Of a stretch of 64,000 nucleotides of DNA, positions 38,140 through 46,643 are shown in pieces. The notes under the pieces are model-generated. The model saw nothing but the letters and a program-made list of their open reading frames with translations, was not told the DNA's origin and did no database searches. Origin of the DNA: Flavobacteriaceae bacterium (lineage in GTDB: Bacteria; Bacteroidota; Bacteroidia; Flavobacteriales; Flavobacteriaceae); the NCBI GenBank assembly GCA_021739635.1, contig JAIPBH010000007.1, forward strand, positions 124,001-188,000, given 5' to 3'. Position 1 is the stretch's first letter. Each line of letters opens with the position of its first letter. The position numbers and the translations under genes were made by a program.

Positions 38140-38721
38140 ATGCCATTAAATTTCAAAGAAATTTTTACTGTTTTTATGGTTTTATTTGCCGTTATAGATA
38201 TTGTTGGCAATATTCCTATTGTTATTGACTTAAGAAAAAAAGTTGGACATATTCAAAGTGAAAAAGCATCTATTATTGCTGGTGCTATCATGATTTTATT
38301 TTTGTTTTTAGGAAAAAGTATTTTAAACCTTATTGGTATTGATGTTAGTTCTTTTGCCGTTGCGGGTGCGTTTATATTATTTTTTATTGCTTTAGAAATG
38401 ATATTGGGTATTACACTTTATAAACAAGAAGAAACAAACCCTATGACAGCATCTGTATTCCCACTTGCGTTTCCTTTAATAGCTGGTCCAGGAAGTTTAA
38501 CAACTCTATTATCATTGCGTGCTGAATATGCTTTAGAAAACATTATAGTTGCCATTATATTAAATGTTATTGTTATTTTTATAGTACTAAAAACCTCAAA
38601 AAAAATAGAACGCTTTTTAGGTCAGAATGGCATTAATATTATAAGAAAAGTGTTTGGTGTGGTTTTATTGGCAATTGCAGTAAAATTGTTTGCTAGCAAT
38701 ATTAAAATATTATTCGTTTAA
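38140..38721 (+). CDS. MarC family integral membrane protein
   Basis: 193 residues with six hydrophobic segments; family motifs include FAVIDIVGNIPI and FPLAFPLIAGPGSL. MarC proteins have no firmly known function despite the multiple-antibiotic-resistance locus name. First of three closely packed genes (2 bp, then a 1-bp TAATG overlap). Confidence 0.88.
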   Translation: MPLNFKEIFTVFMVLFAVIDIVGNIPIVIDLRKKVGHIQSEKASIIAGAIMILFLFLGKSILNLIGIDVSSFAVAGAFILFFIALEMILGITLYKQEETNPMTASVFPLAFPLIAGPGSLTTLLSLRAEYALENIIVAIILNVIVIFIVLKTSKKIERFLGQNGINIIRKVFGVVLLAIAVKLFASNIKILFV

Positions 38722-38723
38722 CT

Positions 38724-38927
38724 ATGAAAATTTTCATCATTATACTTAGCGTTATAGCTTTAGGACTCATTGCTTTTAACGCTACAAAAATAGACACAAA
38801 TAACCCTTTTGATGGAGAAAGTGCCTTAGCTTTAATTACTATTTTAGCTGCTTTATGTGCTGTAGTTTTATTACAAATACTTAGAATTTCAAAGCGTATT
38901 GAGGCTGAATCTAAAAAGAATAAATAA
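38724..38927 (+). CDS. Small two-helix membrane protein
   Basis: 67 residues: hydrophobic segments at about 1-18 and 34-54, then a charged tail KRIEAESKKNK. No family recognised. Tight packing between marC and a flavoprotein gene (stop overlaps the next ATG) supports it as real. Confidence 0.7.
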   Translation: MKIFIIILSVIALGLIAFNATKIDTNNPFDGESALALITILAALCAVVLLQILRISKRIEAESKKNK

Positions 38928-39529
38928 TGTTTAATGTTCTGATAATAGGTGGCGGCGCAGCAGGTTTATCATGTGCTTTGGTTTTAGGATCTGCAAAAAA
39001 ATTAGCGATTGCAGAAAACAAAAAAATTGGCATTATAACACATCAAAAAACGTCAGATCTTCAAAATGCCTTGTTTAATAATGTGCTTGGATTAACTCCA
39101 GGAACAACTGGCACATCTATTCTAAACGATGGTAAGAAACAATTAGCCAATCTTTATCCACATGTAGAACAAGTTAACAACGAAAAGGTTAGTGAAATAA
39201 TTAGGTTTGATAACAAATTTCAAGTTAAAACTAACAAAAACGTATACGAAGCCGACATTGTGGTTATAGCGGTTGGTTATACTAATTTAATGACCATTAA
39301 GGGTTTAGAAACTTACATTGAAACCCATCCAAGAGCAGAAAAAGAAAAAAATAGAATTTGGTTAAAAAACACCGATCATCTTATTGAAAACGGACTATAT
39401 GTTGCTGGTACATTAGCGGGTTGGCGAAGCCAGTTTGCTATAGCATCAGGAAGTGGCGCTCAAGTAGCTACTGATATTTTAACGCTTTGGAATGGCGGAA
39501 AACACATAAAAGTCCATGATAAAATTTAA
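38927..39529 (+). CDS. Short FAD-binding pyridine-nucleotide-type oxidoreductase
   Basis: 200 residues. N-terminal FAD motif LIIGGGAAGLSCAL and C-terminal GLYVAGTLAGWRSQFAIASGSGAQVA are those of thioredoxin-reductase-like flavoproteins, but the central NADPH domain and the CxxC redox pair are missing. Such trimmed proteins exist in Bacteroidota; the electron donor is unknown. Last gene of the marC run, overlapping the ctpA 3' end by 4 bp (convergent). Confidence 0.8.
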   Translation: MFNVLIIGGGAAGLSCALVLGSAKKLAIAENKKIGIITHQKTSDLQNALFNNVLGLTPGTTGTSILNDGKKQLANLYPHVEQVNNEKVSEIIRFDNKFQVKTNKNVYEADIVVIAVGYTNLMTIKGLETYIETHPRAEKEKNRIWLKNTDHLIENGLYVAGTLAGWRSQFAIASGSGAQVATDILTLWNGGKHIKVHDKI

Positions 39530-41115
39530 TGTGACTCACTCATCTTAATCACCTCATCAATCATAATATCTTTTTGATTGAAAATTTCTTCAAAAGCACC
39601 ATCACCATATAATTGGTCCCCTAAAGTGGCTTTTAAATACTGTTTCACTTCATCATGATAAGCAACAAATGTGATTTTTGACTCTGATCTAGCATTTATA
39701 AAATCTTGAAATGCAAACACTAAATCATCACCAATTTGAAAATTATCTATAAAGTCTTGTTTGGTAATATCTTTATATGACCTTCTATCTTTTTCTAATT
39801 CTTCAAAAATAAAATTTCCTAAATAACCTCTTCTGAGTAAAAAACTTAAAGTTTCATTTTGCATACTGCTATCAAGAGGCACAAAAACATCAGGAATAAT
39901 GCCGCCGCCGCCATAAACAATTTTTCCTTTTGGCGTTTTATATTTTAAAGAATCGGCTACTTGAATTTTAGCAGAATCTAAAAGTTCTCCACTTTCTAAA
40001 CGCTCGTAGTAATCGTCAAAATAATCTTCAACTCCTTTTTTATAAGAGCGTTGAATGGATCTTCCTGTTGGCGTATAATAGCGAGATACTGTTAAGCGAA
40101 TGGCACTACCATCGCCTAATTCCATTTCACGTTGTACTAAACCTTTACCGTACGAACGCCTACCAACGATAATGCCTTTATCATTATCTTGAAGTGCGCC
40201 TGCAACAATTTCGCTTGCTGAAGCAGAATTTTCGTTAATCAACACAAAAACAGCTCCATTTTCAAAATCTCCTTTACTAGTGGCAAAACTTTTTTCAATG
40301 GCACCACTTTTGTTTTTGGTGAATAAAATAAGCTTATCTTTTTCTAAAAACTCATCTGCAATTTCTTCAGCAATACCAAGAAAACCTCCAGGATTATCTC
40401 TTAAGTCTAGCACCATTTTAGTGGCGCCAAGTTTTAATAATTTTTGAATGCCATTTTTAAATTCTTTGTTTGTTGTTTCTGCAAATCTGTTCACTTTTAT
40501 ATAACCTAAATTATTGGTTAACATGTAAGCTGCATCCACACTCTTTATTGGAATATTTGACCGTTTTACTGTAAAGTTTAAAAGCTTTGGTTCTCCTTTT
40601 CGGTACACTTTTAAATCTACTTTAGAGTCTATTGGCCCTTTTAATTTTTTTATAACGTCGCTATCATTCAAGTATTTACCATAAAGAGAATCTCCATTGG
40701 CCATAATAATTCTATCGCCTCCTTTAATGCCTGCTTTTTCACTTGGCCCGCCTTCAACTGGTCGTATAACAGCAATTGAATCTTTATAAGTATAAAAACT
40801 CACTCCAATACCCACAAAATCTCCTTTCATGTTTTCTGCAACTCGTTCCATATCTTCCCTTGGGATATAAACCGAGTGCGGATCTAAATTTTCTAAAATT
40901 CCATTTACGGTAACATCAACAATGCTATCTGTATTTACATCATCAACATAATCATAATCAATATAATCTATAAGTCTGTTAAGCTTATCCTTTTTACTGT
41001 TTGTAGAAAATAATCTGTCTGGCGAATCTGTAAAGTTTAATTTTCCGCCAATAAAAATTCCAATAGCTATGGCTATTCCAAACAATAATGGCAAGTATTT
41101 TTTTTCTATGTTCAT
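39526..41115 (-). CDS. S41 C-terminal processing peptidase with PDZ domain
   Basis: Periplasmic serine protease of the CtpA/Prc group. N-terminal membrane anchor or signal (LLFGIAIAIGIFIG), PDZ domain (about 85-170, GIKGGDRI), then the S41 domain with NENSASASEIVAGAL (Ser nucleophile) and RSYGKGLVQ (Lys base). 529 residues. Its ATG overlaps the stop of the dCMP deaminase gene (ATGA), so translation is probably coupled. Confidence 0.9.
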   Translation of the reverse strand: MNIEKKYLPLLFGIAIAIGIFIGGKLNFTDSPDRLFSTNSKKDKLNRLIDYIDYDYVDDVNTDSIVDVTVNGILENLDPHSVYIPREDMERVAENMKGDFVGIGVSFYTYKDSIAVIRPVEGGPSEKAGIKGGDRIIMANGDSLYGKYLNDSDVIKKLKGPIDSKVDLKVYRKGEPKLLNFTVKRSNIPIKSVDAAYMLTNNLGYIKVNRFAETTNKEFKNGIQKLLKLGATKMVLDLRDNPGGFLGIAEEIADEFLEKDKLILFTKNKSGAIEKSFATSKGDFENGAVFVLINENSASASEIVAGALQDNDKGIIVGRRSYGKGLVQREMELGDGSAIRLTVSRYYTPTGRSIQRSYKKGVEDYFDDYYERLESGELLDSAKIQVADSLKYKTPKGKIVYGGGGIIPDVFVPLDSSMQNETLSFLLRRGYLGNFIFEELEKDRRSYKDITKQDFIDNFQIGDDLVFAFQDFINARSESKITFVAYHDEVKQYLKATLGDQLYGDGAFEEIFNQKDIMIDEVIKMSESH

Positions 41116-41546
41116 GATACGTTTATATCTTCAATAAGCTTAAGTTCTATGCCAGCCTTTTTAAGAAATTGTAACCCAGAATCATCTTTATAGGTTTTTG
41201 AATAAACCACTTTAATAATACCTGCTTGATGAATTAATTTACTGCATTCTTTACAAGGTGATAACGTAATGTAAAGCGTTGCGCCTTGGCAAGATTGTGT
41301 TGATCCTGCAACTTTTAAAATAGCATTGGCTTCTGCATGCAACACATACCATTTTGTGTAACCAGCTTCATCTTCACAAAAATTTTCAAAACCAGATGGT
41401 GTACCGTTATACCCATCAGAAATTATCATTTTATCTTTTACTATTAAGGCTCCAACTTGTTTTCGTTGGCAATATGATAATTTTCCCCATTCTTCAGCAA
41501 TTCTTAAGTAGGCTTTATCGTATCTAAGCTGTTTATCTTTTGACAT
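41112..41546 (-). CDS. dCMP/CMP deaminase family protein
   Basis: Zinc deaminase, probably deoxycytidylate deaminase giving dUMP for dTMP synthesis. Catalytic HAEANAIL and PCKEC motifs present. 144 residues from ATG 41546 (MSKDKQLRYDKAYL); the frame continues upstream to a GTG at 41594 but that part lies in a dispersed repeat. Upstream and coupled to the S41 peptidase gene. Confidence 0.88.
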   Translation of the reverse strand: MSKDKQLRYDKAYLRIAEEWGKLSYCQRKQVGALIVKDKMIISDGYNGTPSGFENFCEDEAGYTKWYVLHAEANAILKVAGSTQSCQGATLYITLSPCKECSKLIHQAGIIKVVYSKTYKDDSGLQFLKKAGIELKLIEDINVS

Positions 41547-41580
41547 GTATTTTAATAAAATTATGGCGTGTGTGCCTTCA

Positions 41581-41690
41581 TTCACTTTCGGCACAGCAGG
41601 CTTTTCGCTATATCTTTTTTATGTTTTCAATTTTAATGCCTGGAAAAAACATAAAAAAGGATGCCGCTGCAATCCTTCACGCAAAATAGT
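41581..41690. repeat. Dispersed-type intergenic repeat with long hairpin
   Basis: CTTTTTTATGTTTT (41614-41627) and AAAACATAAAAAAG (41646-41659) form a perfect 14-bp stem, flanked by GC-richer words (CTTTCGGCACAGCAGG, GGATGCCGCTGCAATCC). This is the look of the scattered CGCTATATC/AAGGATGCCGCTGC repeats of flavobacterial genomes (general knowledge). Confidence 0.6.
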
Positions 41691-41780
41691 ATAACGAAGA
41701 TAATGGCTTGTCATTTCAATTACAATGCTAATTCGTTAAAGTTTTATGAAATTTAACTAAATAAGCATTTAATGAACTTA

Positions 41781-42374
41781 TTATAAGCCTAAAAAATCAC
41801 TTTTAAGAATCATTGGGATAACAAGTCCAACCACAACTGCCGAAATGACCATAATCCAATCACGTTTAGAAAATCTAAAAAGTGTTTGAACTAAAAACCC
41901 TAAAAACAAAACAGCAAACACAATAATGACTTGAGCAATTTCAATACCTAAAGCAAATTCAACAAGTAAAGCTAGTTTACTATCGGTTTTTCCTGCTAAC
42001 ATATGAAACTCTCTAGCAAAACCTAAACCGTGAATTAACCCAAAAAACAAGGTTGAAAAAAATAATACACCAATCTTTTCCTTTTGAGCTCCTTTTCCAG
42101 CAGTAAACAAATTAAAAAGAGCTACAATCATAATGGTTATAGGAATTAAAAACTCAATTATTTTTCCATCAATTCTAATAATATCATAAGCTGCTAAAAC
42201 CAATGATAAGGTATGCCCTAAAGTAAAAGTAGATACTAATAAAAGAACGTGTTTCCAATCTTTAAAAACATAAGGAATGGTTAAAACTATAAGAAATAAA
42301 ACATGGTCATAGGCATTAATATCAAGTACATGATTGATACCATATTCTACATGAAACCAAAAATTTTCAAGCAT
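41781..42374 (-). CDS. HupE/UreJ-like membrane protein
   Basis: 197 residues with six or seven hydrophobic segments and family histidines: GINHVLDINAYDHVLF at the N-terminus, FTLGHTLSL, FGLIHGLGFA. HupE/UreJ proteins are nickel or cobalt permease-like; no urease or hydrogenase genes are in the window, so substrate is uncertain. Exact TAnnTTTG promoter upstream. Confidence 0.85.
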   Translation of the reverse strand: MLENFWFHVEYGINHVLDINAYDHVLFLIVLTIPYVFKDWKHVLLLVSTFTLGHTLSLVLAAYDIIRIDGKIIEFLIPITIMIVALFNLFTAGKGAQKEKIGVLFFSTLFFGLIHGLGFAREFHMLAGKTDSKLALLVEFALGIEIAQVIIVFAVLFLGFLVQTLFRFSKRDWIMVISAVVVGLVIPMILKSDFLGL

Positions 42375-42396
42375 ATTCTTTAGGGTTAGAATTTTT

Positions 42397-42404
42397 CAAA
42401 TATA
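42397..42404 (-). promoter_or_regulatory. Promoter -7 element of the hupE-like gene
   Basis: TATATTTG on the minus strand, exact TAnnTTTG, about 16 nt leader. Confidence 0.6.
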
Positions 42405-42421
42405 CAATTAATCAAAATTTA

Positions 42422-43381
42422 TTATGATTGATTTTTATATTTTTCGCCCAATTGCTTTAGCATTTCCTTGGTTATGTCTTGAAGTGAAAATTTGTGCTTC
42501 CAGTTCCAATCTTCTCTAGCATTTGAATCATCAATACTTTTTGGCCAACTATTGGCAATGGCTTGTCTAAAATCTGGATTATAAGTTATTGTAAAGTCTG
42601 GTATTTCTTGTTTTATAGATTCTGCAAGTTCTTTTGGTGTAAAACTAATGGCAGAAAGGTTGTATGACGAGCGTATTTTAATATCCTCATTATCAGCACT
42701 CATAATATCAACAGTTGCTTTAATAGCATCATCCATAAACATCATAGGTAGAGCCGTATCTTCTTTTAAAAAACATTCATATTTTTTATCAGTAATAGCT
42801 TTATGATAAATTTCAACCGCATAATCAGTTGTGCCGCCACCAGGCATGGTTTTCCAACTAATAATTCCTGGATAACGAACGCTTCTTATATCAACGGCAT
42901 ATTTATTATGATAATATTCGCACCAACGTTCTCCAACTTGTTTTGTGATTCCATAAACCGTTGAAGGTTCCATAACAGTAAATTGTGGCGTGTTTTTTTT
43001 AGGTGTAGTTGTTCCAAAAACGGCGATGCTTGAAGGCCAAAATACTTTTTTAATGAATTTTGCCTTAGCTAAATTTAACACATGAAACAGTGAATTCATG
43101 TTTAAATTCCACGCTTTCATTGGGTATTTTTCACCAGTAGCACTTAAAATAGCAGCCATTAAATAAACAGTATTTATGTCATGCTTTTCAACACAAACTT
43201 TAATAGCGGCATAATCTTCAGCATCTAAAATTTCAAAAATTCCCGAATTAACAATCTCTAAATTACTATAACTTATATCACTTGCAATAACGTTTTTATC
43301 GCCATAAATTTCTCTTAATTTAAAAGTCAATTCAGAACCAATTTGACCACAAGCACCAATAATTAATATTTTAGGAGTCAT
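42422..43381 (-). CDS. L-threonine 3-dehydrogenase, short-chain (epimerase-like) type
   Basis: NAD-dependent oxidation of threonine to 2-amino-3-ketobutyrate. Rossmann motif GACGQIG, catalytic YGITK (YxxxK), and RYPGIISWKTMPGGGTTDYAVEI, which is characteristic of the extended-SDR threonine dehydrogenases first described from a Flavobacterium. C-terminal DWNWKHKFSL also fits. 319 residues; single gene. Confidence 0.9.
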   Translation of the reverse strand: MTPKILIIGACGQIGSELTFKLREIYGDKNVIASDISYSNLEIVNSGIFEILDAEDYAAIKVCVEKHDINTVYLMAAILSATGEKYPMKAWNLNMNSLFHVLNLAKAKFIKKVFWPSSIAVFGTTTPKKNTPQFTVMEPSTVYGITKQVGERWCEYYHNKYAVDIRSVRYPGIISWKTMPGGGTTDYAVEIYHKAITDKKYECFLKEDTALPMMFMDDAIKATVDIMSADNEDIKIRSSYNLSAISFTPKELAESIKQEIPDFTITYNPDFRQAIANSWPKSIDDSNAREDWNWKHKFSLQDITKEMLKQLGEKYKNQS

Positions 43382-43406
43382 TAATTTTGTTTTAATAAGA
43401 ATACTT

Positions 43407-43414
43407 CAAAATTA
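43407..43414 (-). promoter_or_regulatory. Promoter -7 element of threonine dehydrogenase
   Basis: TAATTTTG on the minus strand, exact TAnnTTTG. Confidence 0.55.
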
Positions 43415-43500
43415 AAAAGATTTTATTGATGATTTTATATAATAATGAAAAATATTAAAAAGTCATTGAATATAATTTAAAAAAAAATATTGTATTCTAT

Positions 43501-43508
43501 TATATTTG
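43501..43508 (+). promoter_or_regulatory. Promoter -7 element of the small lipoprotein gene
   Basis: TATATTTG, exact TAnnTTTG, followed by about 20 nt of leader. Confidence 0.55.
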
Positions 43509-43535
43509 CAATGCTTATTAAAATATTAAAAATTA

Positions 43536-44051
43536 ATGAAGACACCTTTTTTAAGTATGATTTGCTTATTTTTTTTAATGGTTTCCTGTAACCAACAAAA
43601 AGAGAGTACAGTACCTGTTACGGTAACTGTTCCAACAAAAAAAATAACAGAAAGTGATATATCAAAACTTAAATTTTTAGAATATGGTTTAGATACTAAA
43701 ACTGAAAAAGAAATTCAGTCTTGGGAAAAATATAAGGAACTTGAAGACATAACAGCTAAACTTAAAAAAGGCGATTTAACTTTTTTTAAAGATAATAGTG
43801 AAGCTATAAAAACGTTTTTAAAAGACTTTAAAGAAAAAATTCCCGATACTCTTAATACGCCTTCTGTTGCTGCTAGAATAATTGCCCTAGAAACCAAACT
43901 TTACAAACTTGAAAGTGCTTCAAATTTATCAACAACTACAAAAGAGGAATTACGTGTAACCATCAAAGAGTTTTTAGAGTCTCTTTCAAATTTAAATTTA
44001 CAAATGAATAAAAAGCTAGAAAAAGATTCGCAGGACATTCAAATACCTTAA
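43536..44051 (+). CDS. Small helical lipoprotein of unknown function
   Basis: 171 residues. Signal with lipobox MVSC (Cys18), then a Val/Pro/Thr-rich linker and a charged, largely helical body (repeated Lys/Glu/Leu), no catalytic motif. No family recognised. Own promoter and terminator. Confidence 0.75.
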   Translation: MKTPFLSMICLFFLMVSCNQQKESTVPVTVTVPTKKITESDISKLKFLEYGLDTKTEKEIQSWEKYKELEDITAKLKKGDLTFFKDNSEAIKTFLKDFKEKIPDTLNTPSVAARIIALETKLYKLESASNLSTTTKEELRVTIKEFLESLSNLNLQMNKKLEKDSQDIQIP

Positions 44052-44100
44052 AAATAAATTTACATAAAAATAGAACCAACAGCTTATAATTTGGTCAACA

Positions 44101-44138
44101 AAAAAAGAGCATTTTCAAATATTTGAAAATGCTCTTTT
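44101..44138. terminator. Bidirectional terminator
   Basis: Perfect 18-bp stem (44101-44118 with 44121-44138), core AGAGCATTTTC, 2-base loop, T run on either side, between convergent genes. Confidence 0.85.
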
Positions 44139-44154
44139 TTTGAATTGACGTACT

Positions 44155-44868
44155 TTATTGTTTAGTTTGAGCTGCTTCTGCTTGTAATACTTGTTTTTGT
44201 CTTAATAATTCGTTTTTACTTATTTGAATTAAATTAAAGTTTGGTGCAGATTTTAATGCTGCATCTAAAATATCTACAGCCGCATCAATATTTGCTTTTG
44301 TATCTTTATTGTAAGTTACTAACGCATTTAAATACATAAATGCAGATTTTAATGGTACTTGATATGGCGTTTGTGTTTCATAAAATGTTTTGGTCATGTC
44401 ATCTTTAGAATTTGTTAACCCATAAGCAATATTTTTTTCTGCTTCAGCTAAATTTTGCGTTTGTAAATTAAGTTCAGCTAATTCATAAGCAATAAGTGGT
44501 TTTGGAGTTCTTTTAAACATTTCTTCAAAAAAACCAATAGCTAACTTTGGTTGACCAACAGATTTTAGTGAAACTGCTTTTACTTGAACAGCAATATCAG
44601 AATCATTAGCAATTTTATCAATTCCAACAGTATTTAAAGCTTGTGAATAGTTTCCTTCGCTCATGTAAATGTATCCTAAAGTATCCAATCTGGCTGCCGA
44701 TGGTTGTATAACATTTAAATGTGTTAAAGCATTAATAATTCCATTTACATCACCTTGCTTTTTCATTTGCTTATAATACGCTTCATAATGTTTCAATAAG
44801 TCAGTATTATTCTGAGCACTTAATTGAAAACTAGCTACCAATAAAATCAACACTAAAAATCGTTTCAT
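44155..44868 (-). CDS. Exported TPR-like protein
   Basis: 237 residues with a signal peptide (ends FQLSAQNN). The body is helical with TPR-like spacing (YIYMSEGNYSQAL, AIGFFEEMFKRTPKPLIAYELAELNLQTQNLAEAEK), three to four repeats. Likely a periplasmic scaffold; partner unknown. Confidence 0.75.
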   Translation of the reverse strand: MKRFLVLILLVASFQLSAQNNTDLLKHYEAYYKQMKKQGDVNGIINALTHLNVIQPSAARLDTLGYIYMSEGNYSQALNTVGIDKIANDSDIAVQVKAVSLKSVGQPKLAIGFFEEMFKRTPKPLIAYELAELNLQTQNLAEAEKNIAYGLTNSKDDMTKTFYETQTPYQVPLKSAFMYLNALVTYNKDTKANIDAAVDILDAALKSAPNFNLIQISKNELLRQKQVLQAEAAQTKQ

Positions 44869-45074
44869 TTTTTTTATAATTTAAATTTATTTTGAATGCA
44901 ATAAAACTAAAAAAAATTAACATTTAATATCTTAAAAGAATGCTAATTATTTACTTAAAAATAATTTAAGCATTTTTATAAAAAATATTAGCACTTATAT
45001 TACCTATTAAAAACTACACATATAGGAAAACTCAAAAAAAATAATTACATTTAGTTTTCTAAAATTCAAATATT

Positions 45075-45545
45075 ATGGGAATAAAAAGTTTTCTTGCTGC
45101 TAGAAGAAATAAAAAAAAGACTACTGGCGATGCTCCTTTAAAGGTTAGTGACTATATGACCAGAAATTTGGTGACTTTTAAATCTAACCAACCTTTAGAG
45201 CAGGTTATTAATGCCATAATTAAACATCGTATTTCTGGTGGACCTGTAGTTAATGAAAAAAATGAATTAATTGGTATAATATCAGAAACTGATTGTATTA
45301 AGCAAATAAGTGAAAGCAGATATTATAATATGCCTATGGATAATAATACGGTTGAAAATTTTATGATTAAAAATGTAGACACGATTGACGGTAACATGAA
45401 TATATTTGATGCCGCAAAAATGTTTTACGACTCTAAAAGACGTCGATTCCCAATTATTGAAAACGGAAAATTAGTTGGTCAAATTAGCCAAAAAGATATT
45501 TTAAAAGCAGCCTTAGCTTTAAAAGGAACAACTTGGGGCAAATAG
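45075..45545 (+). CDS. CBS-domain pair protein
   Basis: 156 residues with two CBS motifs: VSDYMTRNLVTFKSNQPL ... GGPVVNEKNELIGIISETD and VENFMIKNVDTIDGNMNIFDAAKMF ... RRFPIIENGKLVGQISQKDIL. CBS pairs bind adenine nucleotides and regulate other proteins. The basic N-terminal 20 residues (RRNKKKTTG) could contact nucleic acid or membrane. Partner unknown. Confidence 0.88.
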   Translation: MGIKSFLAARRNKKKTTGDAPLKVSDYMTRNLVTFKSNQPLEQVINAIIKHRISGGPVVNEKNELIGIISETDCIKQISESRYYNMPMDNNTVENFMIKNVDTIDGNMNIFDAAKMFYDSKRRRFPIIENGKLVGQISQKDILKAALALKGTTWGK

Positions 45546-45549
45546 TTAT

Positions 45550-45900
45550 TTAATTTTCTCGTTTTACCAACGCGTAAAAATCATTATCAATAGCCAAATA
45601 TCCTTGATCATAAACAAAATAATATATGGTTCCTGCTTTGGTTGTATAAATGTTTGTAAAATAATTAAAGTCAAACCCTTTTTCTATAAGTTTAGCTCTA
45701 GACGTTTTAGTTTTTTGCTCTGGATTAAGTAATTCTAAAATCCTATAATTTTTACGCAACCTGTTGTTAGTGTTTCTAATTAAGTTTTTGCTGTCCTTAT
45801 TAACATTGTTGTTGTAGGCATTTCTGCAAGCATCACTACAAAATTTTTTATCAATTCTGCCCACAATTTTTTCATCACATTCTAAACATGTTTTAGCCAT
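45550..45900 (-). CDS. Small protein with N-terminal zinc ribbon
   Basis: 116 residues. CLECDEKIVGRIDKKFCSDACRNAYNN gives a CxxC...CxxxC treble-clef-like zinc site, followed by a basic linker and a C-terminal half ending IYYFVYDQGYLAIDNDFYALVKRE. Seen commonly in Flavobacteria but of unknown function. Divergent from ssb, with a repeated TTTACAAACGA motif between. Confidence 0.75.
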   Translation of the reverse strand: MAKTCLECDEKIVGRIDKKFCSDACRNAYNNNVNKDSKNLIRNTNNRLRKNYRILELLNPEQKTKTSRAKLIEKGFDFNYFTNIYTTKAGTIYYFVYDQGYLAIDNDFYALVKREN

Positions 45901-45940
45901 AAGTTGTTGATTTTGTGCTAATATACAAAAAAAATATCCG

Positions 45941-45971
45941 TTTACAAACGACTACAAACATTTACAAACGA
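45941..45971. promoter_or_regulatory. Helically phased direct repeats between the zinc-ribbon gene and ssb
   Basis: TTTACAAACGA at 45941-45951, CTACAAACA at 45952-45960, TTTACAAACGA at 45961-45971: three copies of a YTACAAAC core at about 10-bp steps. Possible operator of a regulator binding one DNA face. Confidence 0.45.
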
Positions 45972-46079
45972 TTTTAAATATTTATCAACCGACTATTTTT
46001 TGAAACCCGTTACATCTTTGCAGAGTCGAAACATAAGAACTCGATAGTATTAACTGTTTAACGCAAAAAATTTAAAATT

Positions 46080-46412
46080 ATGAACACACTTAGAAACAAA
46101 GTACAGTTGATTGGTAGATTAGGACAAGATCCTGAAATTGTAAACTTTACCGATGGTAACAAAATGGCAAAATTCTCTTTAGCTACAGATGATAGTTACA
46201 AAGACAAAAAAGGAAATAAAGTAGAGCGCTCTTACTGGCACAACATTGTTGTTAAAGGAGGCTTGGTTAACGTGGTAGAAAACTACATTACCAAAGGAAA
46301 GGAAATTGCTGTTGAAGGTAAACTTACAAACCGCTCTTGGGAAGATAAAGACGGAAATAAACACTATACCACCGAAATAATTTGCAGTGAATTATTAATG
46401 CTTAGCAAATAA
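46080..46412 (+). CDS. ssb: Single-stranded DNA-binding protein (short form)
   Basis: OB-fold protein coating single-stranded DNA. Starts LRNKVQLIGRLGQDPEI and has WHNIVVKGGLVNVVENYITKGKEIAVEGKL, both typical. At 110 residues it ends ...ELLMLSK right after the OB fold: the disordered tail and acidic DDDIPF-like tip that recruits partners are absent. Bacteroidota often carry a second full-length SSB, so this may be a specialised paralogue. Confidence 0.92.
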   Translation: MNTLRNKVQLIGRLGQDPEIVNFTDGNKMAKFSLATDDSYKDKKGNKVERSYWHNIVVKGGLVNVVENYITKGKEIAVEGKLTNRSWEDKDGNKHYTTEIICSELLMLSK

Positions 46413-46436
46413 CACTTAACCTATTTGTTATAACTT

Positions 46437-46475
46437 ATAAGCGAGGTTTTCCCCAAAACCTCGCTTATTTTTTTA
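46437..46475 (+). terminator. Terminator of ssb
   Basis: Perfect 14-bp stem ATAAGCGAGGTTTT/AAAACCTCGCTTAT with a CCCC loop and a T run. Confidence 0.85.
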
Positions 46476-46643
46476 TGGAAAATTATATCATAAACTTTAG
46501 CAATTTCATATTTGTAATTGTTACATTAAATTAGGGTAGCCTAGAAAACTTTTACTGTGACTTATATATAATTATCTATAAATTATTGAAAGGTAATTGT
46601 ATTGCTCTCAAAAAAAATATAGGATATTTGTATTTCAAAATTT

